From CAZGIF01 sp964526045 (GTDB lineage: Bacteria > Patescibacteriota > Gracilibacteria > Absconditabacterales > Absconditicoccaceae), in the NCBI GenBank assembly GCA_964526045.1, contig CAZGIF010000010.1, positions 1-26,203 of the forward strand: 26,203 bases of DNA, given 5' to 3'. The notes under the pieces were generated by a model that was not told where the DNA came from, did no database searches, and saw only the letters and a list, made by a program, of their open reading frames with translations. The position numbers and the translations under genes were made by a program. Shown piece after piece: positions 10,086-20,008 of this stretch (its first letter is position 1; the number at the start of each line of letters is the position of its first letter).

Positions 10086-11282
10086 ATGAAATTATCTAGG
10101 GATAACGATAGTAAAATAAGAGTAACAAAAGAAGAAAAAAAGGCTTTTGATCAAATGGAAAAAACTCAAATAATAAAGAATGAAAATATAGAAAATGAGT
10201 TAGACAAAACGTATCAAAATCGACAAAAAATGTTATGATTTACAGGGGAAGCACAAAAATCATTTCAAGAACAAGATGATCTTGATATAAAATACTCGAT
10301 ACAGACGCAAAAAAACATACTAGCAATAACACTCAATTATGAGATTTTTAAACAAATATATATAAATAAACAAAAGTTATCTAGCATTGATAAACTAAAA
10401 AAAGACATTGCTACTCTTGTTGTAAAATATATTAATCCTAAGATTAAAACTCTAGAAAAAGAGCTCAAAGACATTGAAAGAGATTATAAAAATGCTATAG
10501 TATCACAAAACAAACTTATTAACTATTTACCAAAACTAGAAGGAGAAGAAAAAGAAAAACAACAGGACAAAATAAATAAAAAAGATGCAACATTGATTGT
10601 AACTGCAGAAGAAATAACTCAACTAAAGGCAAATATACAAAATATATATAAACTGGAATCTGAAAAAACAGAACTAGTTATAAACGATCTTGGAAATATA
10701 GAGAATCGAGATCAACTTATTAATTTCTGTAATACACATGTAGATATATGATTAGAGAAGGCACTTAATGACATAAGCAAAAAAGAAAAATGTTTTGAAG
10801 ATGACCGGAATAACTTATATAATACAAATGGTACAAAAGTATTTGAGATATTAATACAAGAAGATGAGGTGGGGAATAACAATCCAGAGATAGTTAAAAA
10901 ACTAAAAAAAATTATGATAATATCACTCATTAGTACACTCTTCTTTTGAGGCTTGTATTTTTATACAAAAGACAGATCTTGAAATGAAAATAATAACATT
11001 AAAAATACATACAATGAAAAAACAAAAGAAGATTTAAAAAATTTACAAAAAAAAACCTTGATTGGTGCGAAACAAATTAAAAGTGATTTGCAAGCTAGTA
11101 ATTGATTACGTGCAGTAAAACATGAAGATTGAACCATGGAAATTCAATTGCAACGAGATAATATCTCTCCGAAAACAAGAAACTCTCTCAAGGAGCATTT
11201 ATGATTCATTTTTGCACTTTGATTAGAATGAGAACTGACCTACCATCCCATCCATGAGATCTCAAAGAGTACGAATCTGTAA
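10086..11282 (+). CDS. Coiled-coil membrane protein, N-terminal part of a frameshifted gene
   Basis: Reads 398 residues and ends in an out-of-frame TAA. Residues 1-270 are almost entirely Lys/Glu/Asn/Ile-rich helix with heptad-like patterns, so a long coiled coil is likely. One membrane segment (IMIISLISTLFFGGLYFYT) lies at about 275-293, then a soluble region. No family recognised. Near the end, CATCC is tandemly duplicated at 11244-11253. Deleting one copy joins this frame smoothly to the downstream frame (ELTYHPGDLKEYES) and gives one protein of 551 residues over 10086-11746. The gene is therefore most likely a single membrane-anchored protein broken by a 5-bp duplication, or an assembly error. 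It contains the only in-frame CGG codon I noticed (10804-10806). Confidence 0.75.
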
Positions 11283-11746
11283 TTATATTGTTTGAAGTCT
11301 CAAACCCACATGATGCTATCGAAATATCAAAATTGCGAGACCCTGAAGCAGTAAATAGTAATAGCTCAACAGGATGAGAAACATATGACTGATATATAAA
11401 ACCAGCTGCAATAAGAGTACGCATTGCTAATAAAAAAAGAGATATGGCAATCTGTCACTGAGTAGGTTTAGATATTTTTTTAAAGTATAGTCCAGAGCAA
11501 AAAGCCACATATCTAAGTGAGTTTATTGCTATAAATAACCTGAACAGAAAAACAAGAATAGATAAAATAGTAAAAATAGACGCAATTTTGATTGATTATT
11601 TGGATGCAACAGGACTGTGAAACTTTATATGAGCACAAAGAAACGGCGAAGAACTCCGTCAAACAGAATTGTATAGAAACGTGCATAAAAAGTTAGAAGA
11701 AAAATATAATACTAAAGGCATACAGCTATTAATTACCAAAAAATAA
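11201..11746 (+). CDS. C-terminal part of the frameshifted coiled-coil membrane protein
   Basis: Open from 11162; the first ATG is at 11201, preceded five bases earlier by AAGGAG, so independent translation of 181 residues is conceivable. It reads as a mixed alpha/beta soluble domain (VIILFEVSNPHDAIEIS, then YIKPAAIRVRIANKK, then a helical Lys-rich end). Coding quality is good downstream of 11254; between 11162 and 11243 the other frame looks better. Two readings compete: a separate overlapping gene, or the tail of the 10086 gene after the CATCC duplication. I favour the second because removal of five bases gives a continuous, sensible protein. Bases 11392-11446 are the source of the chimeric 55-mer after the gap. 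Confidence 0.65.
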
Positions 11747-11833
11747 TAAGAAAAGTATTGCAATCTCTTTTGGTAAATAAATTATATAAGTAATATTCTT
11801 ATTTAATTTTCTAATCTATCAACATTGCAGTAT

Positions 11834-12112
11834 GTGTATAAAATAAGCATAGCAGATAGAGAATATAAGTTTTCTTGATCGAGCACAAATAATCTCAAAG
11901 ATTATTTGGTCAAAGAAATAGAAATTTCAAAAAAACATATTAAAGAACTGCAAACTGTATTGGAATGATATAAAAGTGATCAATCTAACACAAATGAATC
12001 TCTTGCTGTCCAAAATGAACTTTTGGAAACCATGACAATGGAATCAGAAAAAATATATACCTATAACATTATCATAAAAAAAATACTCAAAAAAGAATTT
12101 ACTAGAGAATAA
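11834..12112 (+). CDS. Small helical protein, unknown
   Basis: A 92-residue protein starting at GTG (a TTG three codons earlier is an alternative). It opens YKISIADREYKFSG, a short beta hairpin-like start, then becomes a single charged helix (KDYLVKEIEISKKHIKEL onward) ending in a basic tail. It uses TGA=Gly twice. No family recognised. The next small gene starts 38 bases downstream and also begins with a beta-like segment followed by a long helix, so the two may be related proteins or partners. Confidence 0.6.
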
Positions 12113-12150
12113 AAAAACTTTTATAAAAAAATTAACGACAATATTAAATA

Positions 12151-12480
12151 ATGAAAAAACTTATGTGAATACAATTTAAGACAAATAATTGAAAATATAA
12201 TCTCTTGGCAGAAAGAATATACACAGAGGATACGCTTGCAAAAATGGTTGAACATATAAAAAGTAATTTATCGTTGGAAATTGAGAGGGAGTTATCACAA
12301 GAATGACAAAAAACTAGTAGTATTCTCAAGCAATCTCTCCAACACAAGCTCTCTGAAGCATTTGTTGTCTACAAAGAGTTATCTTCTGCAAAAGCATACA
12401 AAGCACAATCTATCAAACAAAAAGAAGAGCTATTATGCTGTATTAGAGAATGAAAATACGAAATACTCTATGATGAATAA
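12151..12480 (+). CDS. Small helical protein, unknown
   Basis: A 109-residue protein from ATG to TAA. It opens MKKLMGIQFKTNNGKYNLL, then a long helix rich in Glu, Lys, Ser and Leu, ending GKYEILYDE. The general plan resembles the preceding 92-residue protein (short strand-like start with a glycine turn, then a coiled coil). No family recognised. Convergent with trpF; only seven bases separate the two stop codons. Confidence 0.65.
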
Positions 12481-12487
12481 TTATATA

Positions 12488-13108
12488 CTATCTGATCATC
12501 TTGTATAACTCCTCTACCTTGTATGGATCAATATTTCTATCTTTTGCAACTCACGATGCAACGTCAATGCCTACTGCATGTGGAACTGTCTCACAAATGT
12601 TTTTTGCATTGTCGATCGTAACTCCTCACGCAACCAAAAATCTACATTCTACAGGGACGTCATTGAGAATATTGTAATCATATCACAGTCATAATCATGC
12701 TATCGGTGCGTCAAAAATAAACAAACTGACACAGTCCTTGTAGAGTTCTCGATTGTGACGCTGGGTATACGGAAGTGCTTTGACACATGTATGTCACGTA
12801 GCAACTAACTCGCGCACAAAATCAGGAGTCTCATCACCATGCAACTGGATTGTCGTGATTCCAGTCAGTTGAGTAATTTTTTGTATATCTCAAAATGTAT
12901 GATTTTGAAATAAAGCAACGGGAATAACAGAGGCATATTTGGAGTGCATATCTTGCAAAATAAGCTGAGCTTTCTCGCTATCAATATACCTCTTGGATGT
13001 AGGGACAAAATTAAAACCCAGATAGTCCATGTGATTATATGACGCGAGTATATCAGTAACTCAACATGCTTTCAATAGTTTGGCGTGTGAAGGAGATTCG
13101 AGTGTCAT
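12488..13108 (-). CDS. trpF: Phosphoribosylanthranilate isomerase, N-terminus odd
   Basis: Converts phosphoribosylanthranilate to CdRP, step 3 of Trp synthesis. TIM-barrel landmarks are GFNFVPTSKRYI, IQLHGDE, FIFDAPIAG with the general-acid Asp region, VAGGV and GIDVASGV. From this ATG it is 206 residues. The first barrel strand with the catalytic Cys (K-x-C-G-x-T in the family) is not where expected. The reading frame upstream of the ATG is open back to the trpD stop and would give ILFFGMT, matching the strand but with Phe in place of Cys. No ATG, GTG or TTG precedes that strand, only CTG or ATA. Either translation starts at a non-standard codon, or the enzyme lacks the usual Cys base. It is the last gene of the operon. 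Confidence 0.88.
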
Positions 13109-13144
13109 GCCAAAAAACAGTATAAAGAAGTATCAAAAAAAATA

Positions 13145-14053
13145 CTACAACGACATCGCTTGTTGCATGAGTTTTGCTCATTGCTTGAGGTCAGAAACAG
13201 CTCATAGCAAATGTAAAGCTAGCGCTCAGTTAGCAGCAATAAGATCTGCATGCGCAGTTGTGCACGTACCATCCAAAATCGAACGCACAATAGAAAGATT
13301 TTGTTCTAAGTCTCATCATGCAATTTGATCAAAATGTGCAATAGTAGCAAATCAAAAATCCTCCGGCTGAACATCGAATTCTGTCAGAATCCCATTTTTG
13401 AGAGAAATGACTTTTGTAGGTCAAGTAAGAGTTACTTTGTCTAATCAATTGTGTCCTCTAATCACATAGATATATTTTCTTCACAAAATGTGCGAGGTAC
13501 GAGCCATAAGATGCATATATTGCTCATCACTACATCATATAACTTGATAATCAAGATCTAGTGGATGCAAAAGCGGTCACAAAAGATTAAAAATTGTGGG
13601 CTTTCAATATGCTTTGCGAGCTCAAGCCACATGTCTCATAATGGGGTAAAACTTCTTTGCATGCAAAAACACAAGATGCGATGAGGCAAGAGCCGAACGA
13701 AGTTCATCATCATTTTGTGGGATAGGATAGTCAAGTTGCTCCAAAACATCAAAGCTTCAAACACGTCAACTCGATGCATTATTTCCATGTTTAGCAACAG
13801 TATGTCACAATCTAGACAACAAAACAGCTACGGGTGTAGAAATATTGATTCTTGGAAGCCCAGATCCTCATGTACCAACAAAATCTATCGCGTTGGGGTA
13901 TGCAAAACCAAAGGTTTGTGTTTTTTTGATAAACAAAACAACTTCTGCCAGTGATTCTGGTGTTGGCGTCATAGACTCCATCTCTTGCAACAAGCTCACC
14001 TTTTCGAGTTCTGGCATATGTGGATCCAATAAATCCTTGATATATCCTAACAT
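13145..14053 (-). CDS. trpD: Anthranilate phosphoribosyltransferase
   Basis: Transfers phosphoribose from PRPP to anthranilate, step 2 of Trp synthesis. 302 residues, slightly short of the usual 330-340. A helical N-domain is followed by FVGTGGSGLPRINIST, the PRPP-binding loop that is normally GTGGDG..TFNIST, so Asp is replaced by Ser. Then come KHGNNASSGRVGSFDVL, which holds the anthranilate/PRPP site, MRHVAGARKAYG and FNLLGPLLHP. Several of the essential glycines are TGA. It starts at ATG 14053, 21 bases after prs, and its stop is followed by trpF in the same frame. Confidence 0.93.
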
Positions 14054-14074
14054 AACAAAAATAACAAATAAAAA

Positions 14075-14941
14075 CTATCACACACACAACACATCATCAA
14101 CAATGGGTAGTATTTTTTTTCGTGAATATTGCTCGTGCCTTTCTAGCGAATCAGAAACGTACAAAAATTCGAAACGTCCTTGCTGATACAATGTATCAAA
14201 TTTTGTATGTGCATATCCAGAAAATAATCCATGAGTAATATATATTACAACATTTCAGACTCACGCATCATGTAACAAGTTCAATGCTCACGCAATTGTT
14301 CCTCCTCCATCGATCATATCATCATAAATAACACATGCTTTTCATTTGACGTCTCACCAAAGTTGCAAACTTTTGGACGTTTTTCATGCTTGTCTGGTTT
14401 TTTCTACACAGACAAGATCTGCACCTACATAGTCTGCAAGCAACCTACAAGATTTGACCGCTCACGCATCAGGAGCAACAACACACATCTGGTCAGATGA
14501 TTTTTTTGAAGATAATATATGGTCTGCATAATACGCAGTTGGGTCGACATGCTCGACATTCGTCACAAAAAATCCTTGCAGCTGACTGCTGTGCGGGTGC
14601 AACAAACGAATCGAAGTCGCAGCAAATCAATCTAGAATCTGAGCTACAACTTTTGCAGATAATGCATGGTTGTTGGTAGTTGTTCTGTCTTGCCTCATAT
14701 ACGGCATATAAGGTACATAGAGTGTATGAACATTACAATGTTGTCTACGCAACGCATCAGCAAGAAGTTGCAACAGAAACAAGGTTGTAGAATCTGTGTA
14801 TTTTATCACGAGGTCAATAGTTGTTTTTGTAAGTTGTGGATCAAGTACTATAGAAAATTCTCCATTCAAAAACGTCTGAATTTGTATTAGACTTTTGGGG
14901 TCTGAACTAGGAAAATTGATACAGTGACGTGTAGAATCCAT
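14075..14941 (-). CDS. prs: Ribose-phosphate pyrophosphokinase (PRPP synthase)
   Basis: Makes PRPP from ribose 5-phosphate and ATP. 288 residues against about 310 usual. Visible motifs are FLNGEFSI (family F.dGE), PYMPYMRQDR (the flexible RQDR ATP loop), HPHSSQLQGFF (family D.HS.Q.QGFF, with the Asp replaced by Pro), APDAGAVKSCRLLA (PDvG), EKTRQAG (K.R) and the PRPP loop IYDDMIDGGGTI. Its position inside the trp operon, between trpEG and trpD, suggests it feeds PRPP straight into the TrpD reaction. A conserved Asp appears changed and the protein is divergent, so a PRPP synthase paralogue is possible. Confidence 0.88.
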
Positions 14942-14961
14942 TAGTTTGTTGGCAAATAAAT

Positions 14962-16746
14962 CTAAACAAAACTTTTGAGAGTAGTTTCGATAAACTCATA
15001 CCCATCATAACTCAAAAGACTTTCTGGGTGAAACTGCATAGTATAAACGTTTTTTCATATAAGAAGATCCGCTTCTCCGAAGCTATTTTGAATAGTACGA
15101 TATTGCGTATTAAATTTGTCTGGTTTGACACAAAAACTGTTGTAATACCCCATACGATAGGTCACATTATCAATCTCAATATCTTGTGCTATTCATTGTG
15201 TTACTTGTTGTTTGGGTCCTACCATAAATCACAAGACATGTCATACCAATTGATGTCACAAACAGATTCCCAATATTTTTTTGTTGTTTTGTAGTATCAT
15301 TTGTATCTTTGCGTGTTTCATTGTCATTTTTCTTGGGTCTCACGGTCACGGTCATACAACAACGCAATCTATATCTTTGAGATCTTCAAGATGCAAATCA
15401 TCCATATGTTTGTGCAAAACTGTATATCACATATTGCTACACATATGACCAAACGTATACAAAAAGTCATCTCTATTGTACAACAATAATAATGTTTTAT
15501 TTATTTTTGATTTGGGAGCTTGAGGTTGGAGCAAAAAACGTGATAGCTGTTTATTCCTTGCATCGAGTCTGTCAGGAGAGATGTCAGGTAATTTTTTTTC
15601 AAATTTCGTAAGTTCTCATTGCAAAATACGAACAAATCATCTAACTTTGGCGTGAGTTTCTTCGCATTCTTTGGCAGGATTAGAATACTCTACAAGTGAT
15701 GCTCATACTTGCAACACGACATATCATGTTTTGCTAATCTTGGCAGTACGAATCAAAATTCCACTATCCAAATAGTCAGCATCTCCATCTTGCCCGTATA
15801 CCGCAATACATCATCCATAATATCATCTCGACGTTGGTTCATATTTTTTGATAATACGACAAGCATTTTCAACTGGTGCTCACACAAGCGTGGCTGCAAA
15901 CATACTTGTACGCAAAGCGTCTATAACTGACATAGAAAGAGTTCATTCTAGATAATATTCTGTGTGTATGACAGAATTCATTTCTTTGAGCATAGGTCAA
16001 CGAACTGCTCATCATTTGCTACAAATTACAGACATCATTTTGATTTCTTCGTCTGTTACTTGAAACAACTCGTTTATTTCCTTTTTGTCTTCCAAAAAAG
16101 AATCAATCTGACTGATATCACGTTTTGGCAATGTTCATGAAATCGGATTCATCATTGCAAGATTATCTTTGACTCTCAAGTGAGCTTCTGGCGTAGATCA
16201 CACAAAATACTCCTCTCCATCATAAAACAAAAACGTCATATGTGCATTTTCTTCCGCCAACAGTAAATCGGCAAAAATTTTGTTGATATGTTGCGGAATA
16301 CAATCAGTAATTTTTGTGTAAAACTGTCTTGAAATAACAAATGTTGGTCATTCACCTCATGCTTTAATTTCTTTTTTGATTACTGTATCTATAGCTTGTG
16401 TATAGTCTTCATCGCTAAAATTAGAATAAATCATGTCGTCAATCTGATGGGATTCTTGGTGAAGAGAAACATGCGTTGGCTGACTCAGCGTAAATGAAGC
16501 CGTATCAAGAGATTGTATACATGCATGTTTGGTCATCGTTGTTTTGTTTTTTATCTCCAATGCCAAGAGTGGCAAACGATGTCCAACAAAAGCATAATTT
16601 TTTTCAAAAACTTGAGAAAAAGGAATCATTACAATACTAGATGGACGCAATTCATCAAGAGTACTATATTGTTTGAGATCTCATGTGTACAAATGTACAG
16701 TATCTCACTGACATATATATGCAAATGGTGTATCTGGTGTATGCAT
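14962..16746 (-). CDS. trpEG: Anthranilate synthase, fused TrpE-TrpG
   Basis: Makes anthranilate from chorismate and glutamine, the first step of Trp synthesis. 594 residues in one frame; I checked every codon for stops. The chorismate-binding half (about 1-390) shows GSTPEAHL, NPISGT, LEGTLS..DALR and SRGYYGGCIAVYG. After a short linker (LQPQAPKSK) the glutamine amidotransferase half has VVVGPGPGDP, GICLGHQ with Cys near residue 495 and QFHPES with His573 and Glu575. The E half and order resemble the PhzE/fused-TrpEG branch rather than separate TrpE. The frame is open upstream of this ATG to 16863, so a TTG at 16818 overlapping trpC is a possible start. The protein has no TGG and no CGA codon, hence no Trp. 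Confidence 0.93.
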
Positions 16747-16792
16747 GGCAAACAGAGAATTATAAAAAAATATGTGATATGTTGCGTTTATT

Positions 16793-17542
16793 TTATGTTG
16801 GGAGGAGAGATTTGACAAAGCTTGTTCAAATCAAAACTCAATTGTATAGGTCTTTGTATTCTTCTACTTGTTCAAGCGATTCTATTCACGAAAAAGCGAA
16901 TATATGTATATTTTGAAGTTGTTGCTCATAGTCTGATATAATGCTGTGATGGTTTTTTCTGTCAATGTGCATCGTTGTGAGATCTCTACAATTGACTCAT
17001 ATTGCTATCAAGTCGTTGTGTTTAGAACTCATAGATCTAATACGATCAACAAGCTGTATCACAATAGCCAAATCTTCTGAGTTGTCGATTTCTACCACAG
17101 GACAAATTCATTTTGCTTGAGCATACAAGGTCAATAACAACAATTCATCGTCGCTAAGACATTTTTTTATCAACAAACAGGCATCATACCCATAAAAATA
17201 CGCACCATCTATTTGCTTTGTACTAATGACAAATTCTTTGAATAACAATGGTTTGGATGTATGATTTTTGATATACGTTGCTCTTGTGATATCTCATGAA
17301 AAGTATTTTTTGTCTGTCAAAATCGAAATAGCACGCACCTCATCATGATCAATATACGCATGGGCTAGCTGTTGCCAACTTATCTTGTCTGACAAATCAA
17401 AACTTGGTGATGAGAGTTTAATTTCTGCAATCACACCAGGATATGCCTTGGATGCAAACGTCATCAAAAAATGATATCAATCTGATTGCTGTTGCTGTAG
17501 TTCTTGCTTTTTATGTTCAACTATTTCTTGAAGTTTAGACAT
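16793..17542 (-). CDS. trpC: Indole-3-glycerol-phosphate synthase
   Basis: Closes the indole ring from CdRP, step 4 of Trp synthesis. A 249-residue TIM barrel with the family landmarks in order: AEIKLSSPSFD (catalytic Lys; family EiKraSPS), ILTDKKYFSGD, LLFKEFVI (family LrKDFi), DACLLI, IGVNCRDLTTMHID (family GiNnRdL.T), FSGI and VLIGTSFVKS. Start at ATG 17542, 19 bases after trpA. trpEG follows within 50 bases or overlaps. Confidence 0.95.
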
Positions 17543-17561
17543 ACGAACAATGAGTATAAAA

Positions 17562-18353
17562 TTATATCTGTAGCGACGTAATATATGACACAACTTGAGC
17601 AACTCATCATGATTGCAATTCTCTCATCAACTGAGAAGCAATCACAAATCCATCTACCTCTAACTGACGTAATGACTCAATATCTTGAGCGTCCCTAATA
17701 CCAAATCATACGACCAACTTTTTGTCAGGTCAGACAATGGATCTAATTCTTGCAATAAAGTCAGGTAAATTATTTTTTTTGATAGTTCATCATGTGGTTG
17801 CAATAGTCGTCAATACATACAAAAATCATGTTGTACTGTCAGCAATTGTTTTGATTTGTTGATCAGAAAGGTTTTCTGAGACGATTCTCACCGATGCTAC
17901 GTTTCCATAATCAGGCAACGCCTGTATCTCTTCAGCAGGTATATCCGGAACCAACAACGCATCAACACCATGCTCTGACAAAAATGCCAAAAATGGAAGC
18001 TGACCGTTTTCACATACGAGTGTAGAAGGTCATGTATAATTGAATACTGAGTTTGCATAGCTCATCACGCAAATTCATACATCTGGGTATGTTTTTTTGG
18101 CATAGATAATCATATCTAAAGCGTCTTGCGTAGTTATTCACTCAGAGACAATCTTATCATGAATCGCGGTCAACACAACTCCATCTGCAGCAGGATCACA
18201 AAATGGAATCTGAATTTCAATCATGCTTGCTCATCACACAACAAGTGCGTCTATGTATTTCTTGTACGTTGCATTATCTGGATAACAAGGCATTGCATAC
18301 GGACAAAACACCAATCTTTGAGGATCAAAATAACGATCTAACTTAGATAACAT
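17562..18353 (-). CDS. trpA: Tryptophan synthase alpha chain
   Basis: Cleaves indole-glycerol phosphate to indole and G3P and passes indole to TrpB. 263 residues, normal length. MIEIQIPFCDPAADG carries the catalytic Glu and Asp (family iElGiPFSDP.ADG). PDIPAEE, ASVRIVSENLS, GFLYVLTT and VVGFGI (phosphate-binding region) follow in order. It starts 23 bases after trpB, the usual B-A pairing, and ends 19 bases before trpC. Confidence 0.95.
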
Positions 18354-18376
18354 GGACAAATAACAATAATAAAAAA

Positions 18377-19588
18377 TTAGTGTGAACTCATATATTCTTC
18401 AACAGTGTGCAAATCTTTGTCTCCTCTTCCGGATAAATTCACCAAAATTGTGGTATCTTTTGAAAAAGTTGGTGCTACTTTGTAGGCATGTGCCAAAGCG
18501 TGAGCTGATTCCAATGCAGACAAAATTCATTCTTTGTGAGCTGTCAAAGCAAAGGCATCCATAACTTCCTCATCAGTTGCAGATTCATAACTAACACGTC
18601 ATGCATCTGCCAAAAACGCATGTTCTGGACCAATTCATGGATAATCAAGTCAGGCACTCACACTATGTGTATGTGCAATATTTCAACTATCATCTTGCAA
18701 AAATATCGATTTGTATCCGTGGTAAATTCCATTATGAGCTCATTGTCATGTAATTCTAACTGCATGTTTTCATTTGTGATCTTTTGAAATTCATGCTGCT
18801 TCTACACCTATAAGTTTGACATCATGATTGTCTAGATATGGCGCAAATATACCGATTGCATTTGATCATCATCACACACACGCCATGATATAGTCAGGAT
18901 TTTTTTTGTGTGCGACTTGTTCAAATTGTTGCAAACATTCTTTTCCAACAACACTTTGAGATTCTCTTACGATGTGAGGATAGGGATATGGTCACAATGC
19001 AGATCATAACAAATAATACGAATCTGACAGGTTATTCATTCGGTATTTGAGAGCTGCAGTCACTGCATCTTTGAGAGTTTTTGTTCCATCTTGTACAGAA
19101 ATCACATCTGTACCCATCAATTCCATTTTTTGGACATTCATAGCTTGCCTAGCAACATCAACACTTCACATAAAAACCTTTGCAGTCATCCCAAACTTAG
19201 CAGCTACAGTAGCGGTTGAAACTCCGTGCATTCATGCTCACGTCTCTGCTATCAAAAACTTTTTGCCCATTCTTTGTGCAAGCATTGCTTGTACAATTGC
19301 GTGATTGATTTTGTGTGCACCAATAGTAGTCAGATCTTCTCTTTTGAGGTAGATTTGTGCTCATCATAACTCATCACTGATATTTTTGAGGTGAGTGATG
19401 GGTGTTGGACGTCATGCAAATGTTTCAAAATGATACGCAAGTTCTTGTTGAAAGTCTTGTGTATGATAGTGCGTACGAAATGCATTTGCAACTTCTTCGA
19501 GTGCGACAGTCATTGGTTGTGCAACAAACATCCCACCATACTGACCGTAATATTTTTGGATATCTTTTGGGGTAAAATCTTGTGTCAT
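18377..19588 (-). CDS. trpB: Tryptophan synthase beta chain
   Basis: PLP enzyme condensing indole with serine. 403 residues. Landmarks are YGQYGGMFV, GRPTPI, LKREDLTTIGAHKINHA with the PLP Lys93, ETGAGMHGVS (family GAGQHG, so Gln to Met), GSALGPYPYP, GGGSNAIG (PLP phosphate loop), SAGLDYPGIGPEHAFL, and LSGRGDKD. CGA at 19040-19042 sits on the Trp of the family's RDW segment before YYL.GS, a clear CGA=Trp case. It is the first biosynthetic gene after the repressor, at the head of the operon. Confidence 0.96.
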
Positions 19589-19695
19589 AATAAGTAGATG
19601 ATAATAAATTGAACAGGCAACCTGTATGTTTAGTTTTAGTTATTTTAGTTAGTTATTACTTTGTGGTTTTTTTATATATTGCTTTAGATTTTTAT
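19589..19695 (-). promoter_or_regulatory. Regulatory gap trpR-trpB with repeated ACTA motifs
   Basis: 107 bases. Read on the minus strand it holds TAACTAACTAAAATAACTAA followed by AACTAAAC, a series of ACTA repeats. One of them, AACTAAAAC, also occurs upstream of trpR on the opposite strand. Closer to trpB is a perfect short inverted repeat, ACAGG-TTG-CCTGT (19613-19625). No TGG-rich leader peptide and no T-run after a hairpin is visible, so control by repressor is more likely than attenuation. A TrpR operator here is inferred. Confidence 0.45.
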
Positions 19696-19986
19696 CTAGA
19701 GCAGTTTATCCATGATTCATGTTCCGTATGTCAAAATTCTTGCTCCTCTATTGACTGTCGTTACTGACATTCATAGATCTTCTGCGACTTGTCTTTGTGA
19801 CTTTCATGTTTTGAGTTCTTGCATCAACATAATCCTCTCTCCGATCTCGACAATCTCTGCTGGCGTCAAAATATCTTCAAGAATATCATACATGTCAGAT
19901 TCATCTTTTGCCTCCAAAAGCAACCAACTAACTAGTTTTTTGCGATCTTTGAGTATTTTTTGTATATTCTTTTGTGTTTTTTGCAT
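19696..19986 (-). CDS. trpR: Trp repressor family regulator (TrpR/YerC-like)
   Basis: A 96-residue all-helical DNA-binding protein. LTPAEIVEIGERI matches the family's TP.E...l..R core. Then comes the helix-turn-helix KSQRQVAEDLGMSVTTVNRG at residues about 60-80, and the typical tail RILTYGTG. Several glycines are TGA, so the standard code ends it after about 60 residues. In enteric bacteria TrpR binds Trp and shuts trp and its own gene. Its place at the head of the trp operon makes that role likely here. The related YerC/YecD group lacks proven Trp binding, so Trp as ligand is inferred from context. Confidence 0.9.
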
Positions 19987-20008
19987 TATTGTTCTACCAA
20001 ACTAAAAC

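Noticed and set aside
11160..11282. Programmed -1 ribosomal frameshift
   Set aside because: The frame relation fits -1, but no X XXY YYZ slippery heptamer lies in the overlap, and the CATCC duplication explains the break better.
11206..11424. Minus-strand open frame whose C-terminal counterpart also appears beside the gap (8038-8277)
   Set aside because: It is antisense to the coiled-coil gene; the duplicate arises only from the chimeric 55-base copy after the Ns.
15176..15367. Apparent frameshift inside the TrpG half, suggested by a standard-code frame over this stretch
   Set aside because: Careful codon reading shows the TrpG frame is continuous; the other frame is a shadow opened by TGA stops in the real one.
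19589..19695. Trp attenuator with leader peptide
   Set aside because: No short frame with Trp codons and no hairpin followed by T residues; only a 5-bp inverted repeat is present.
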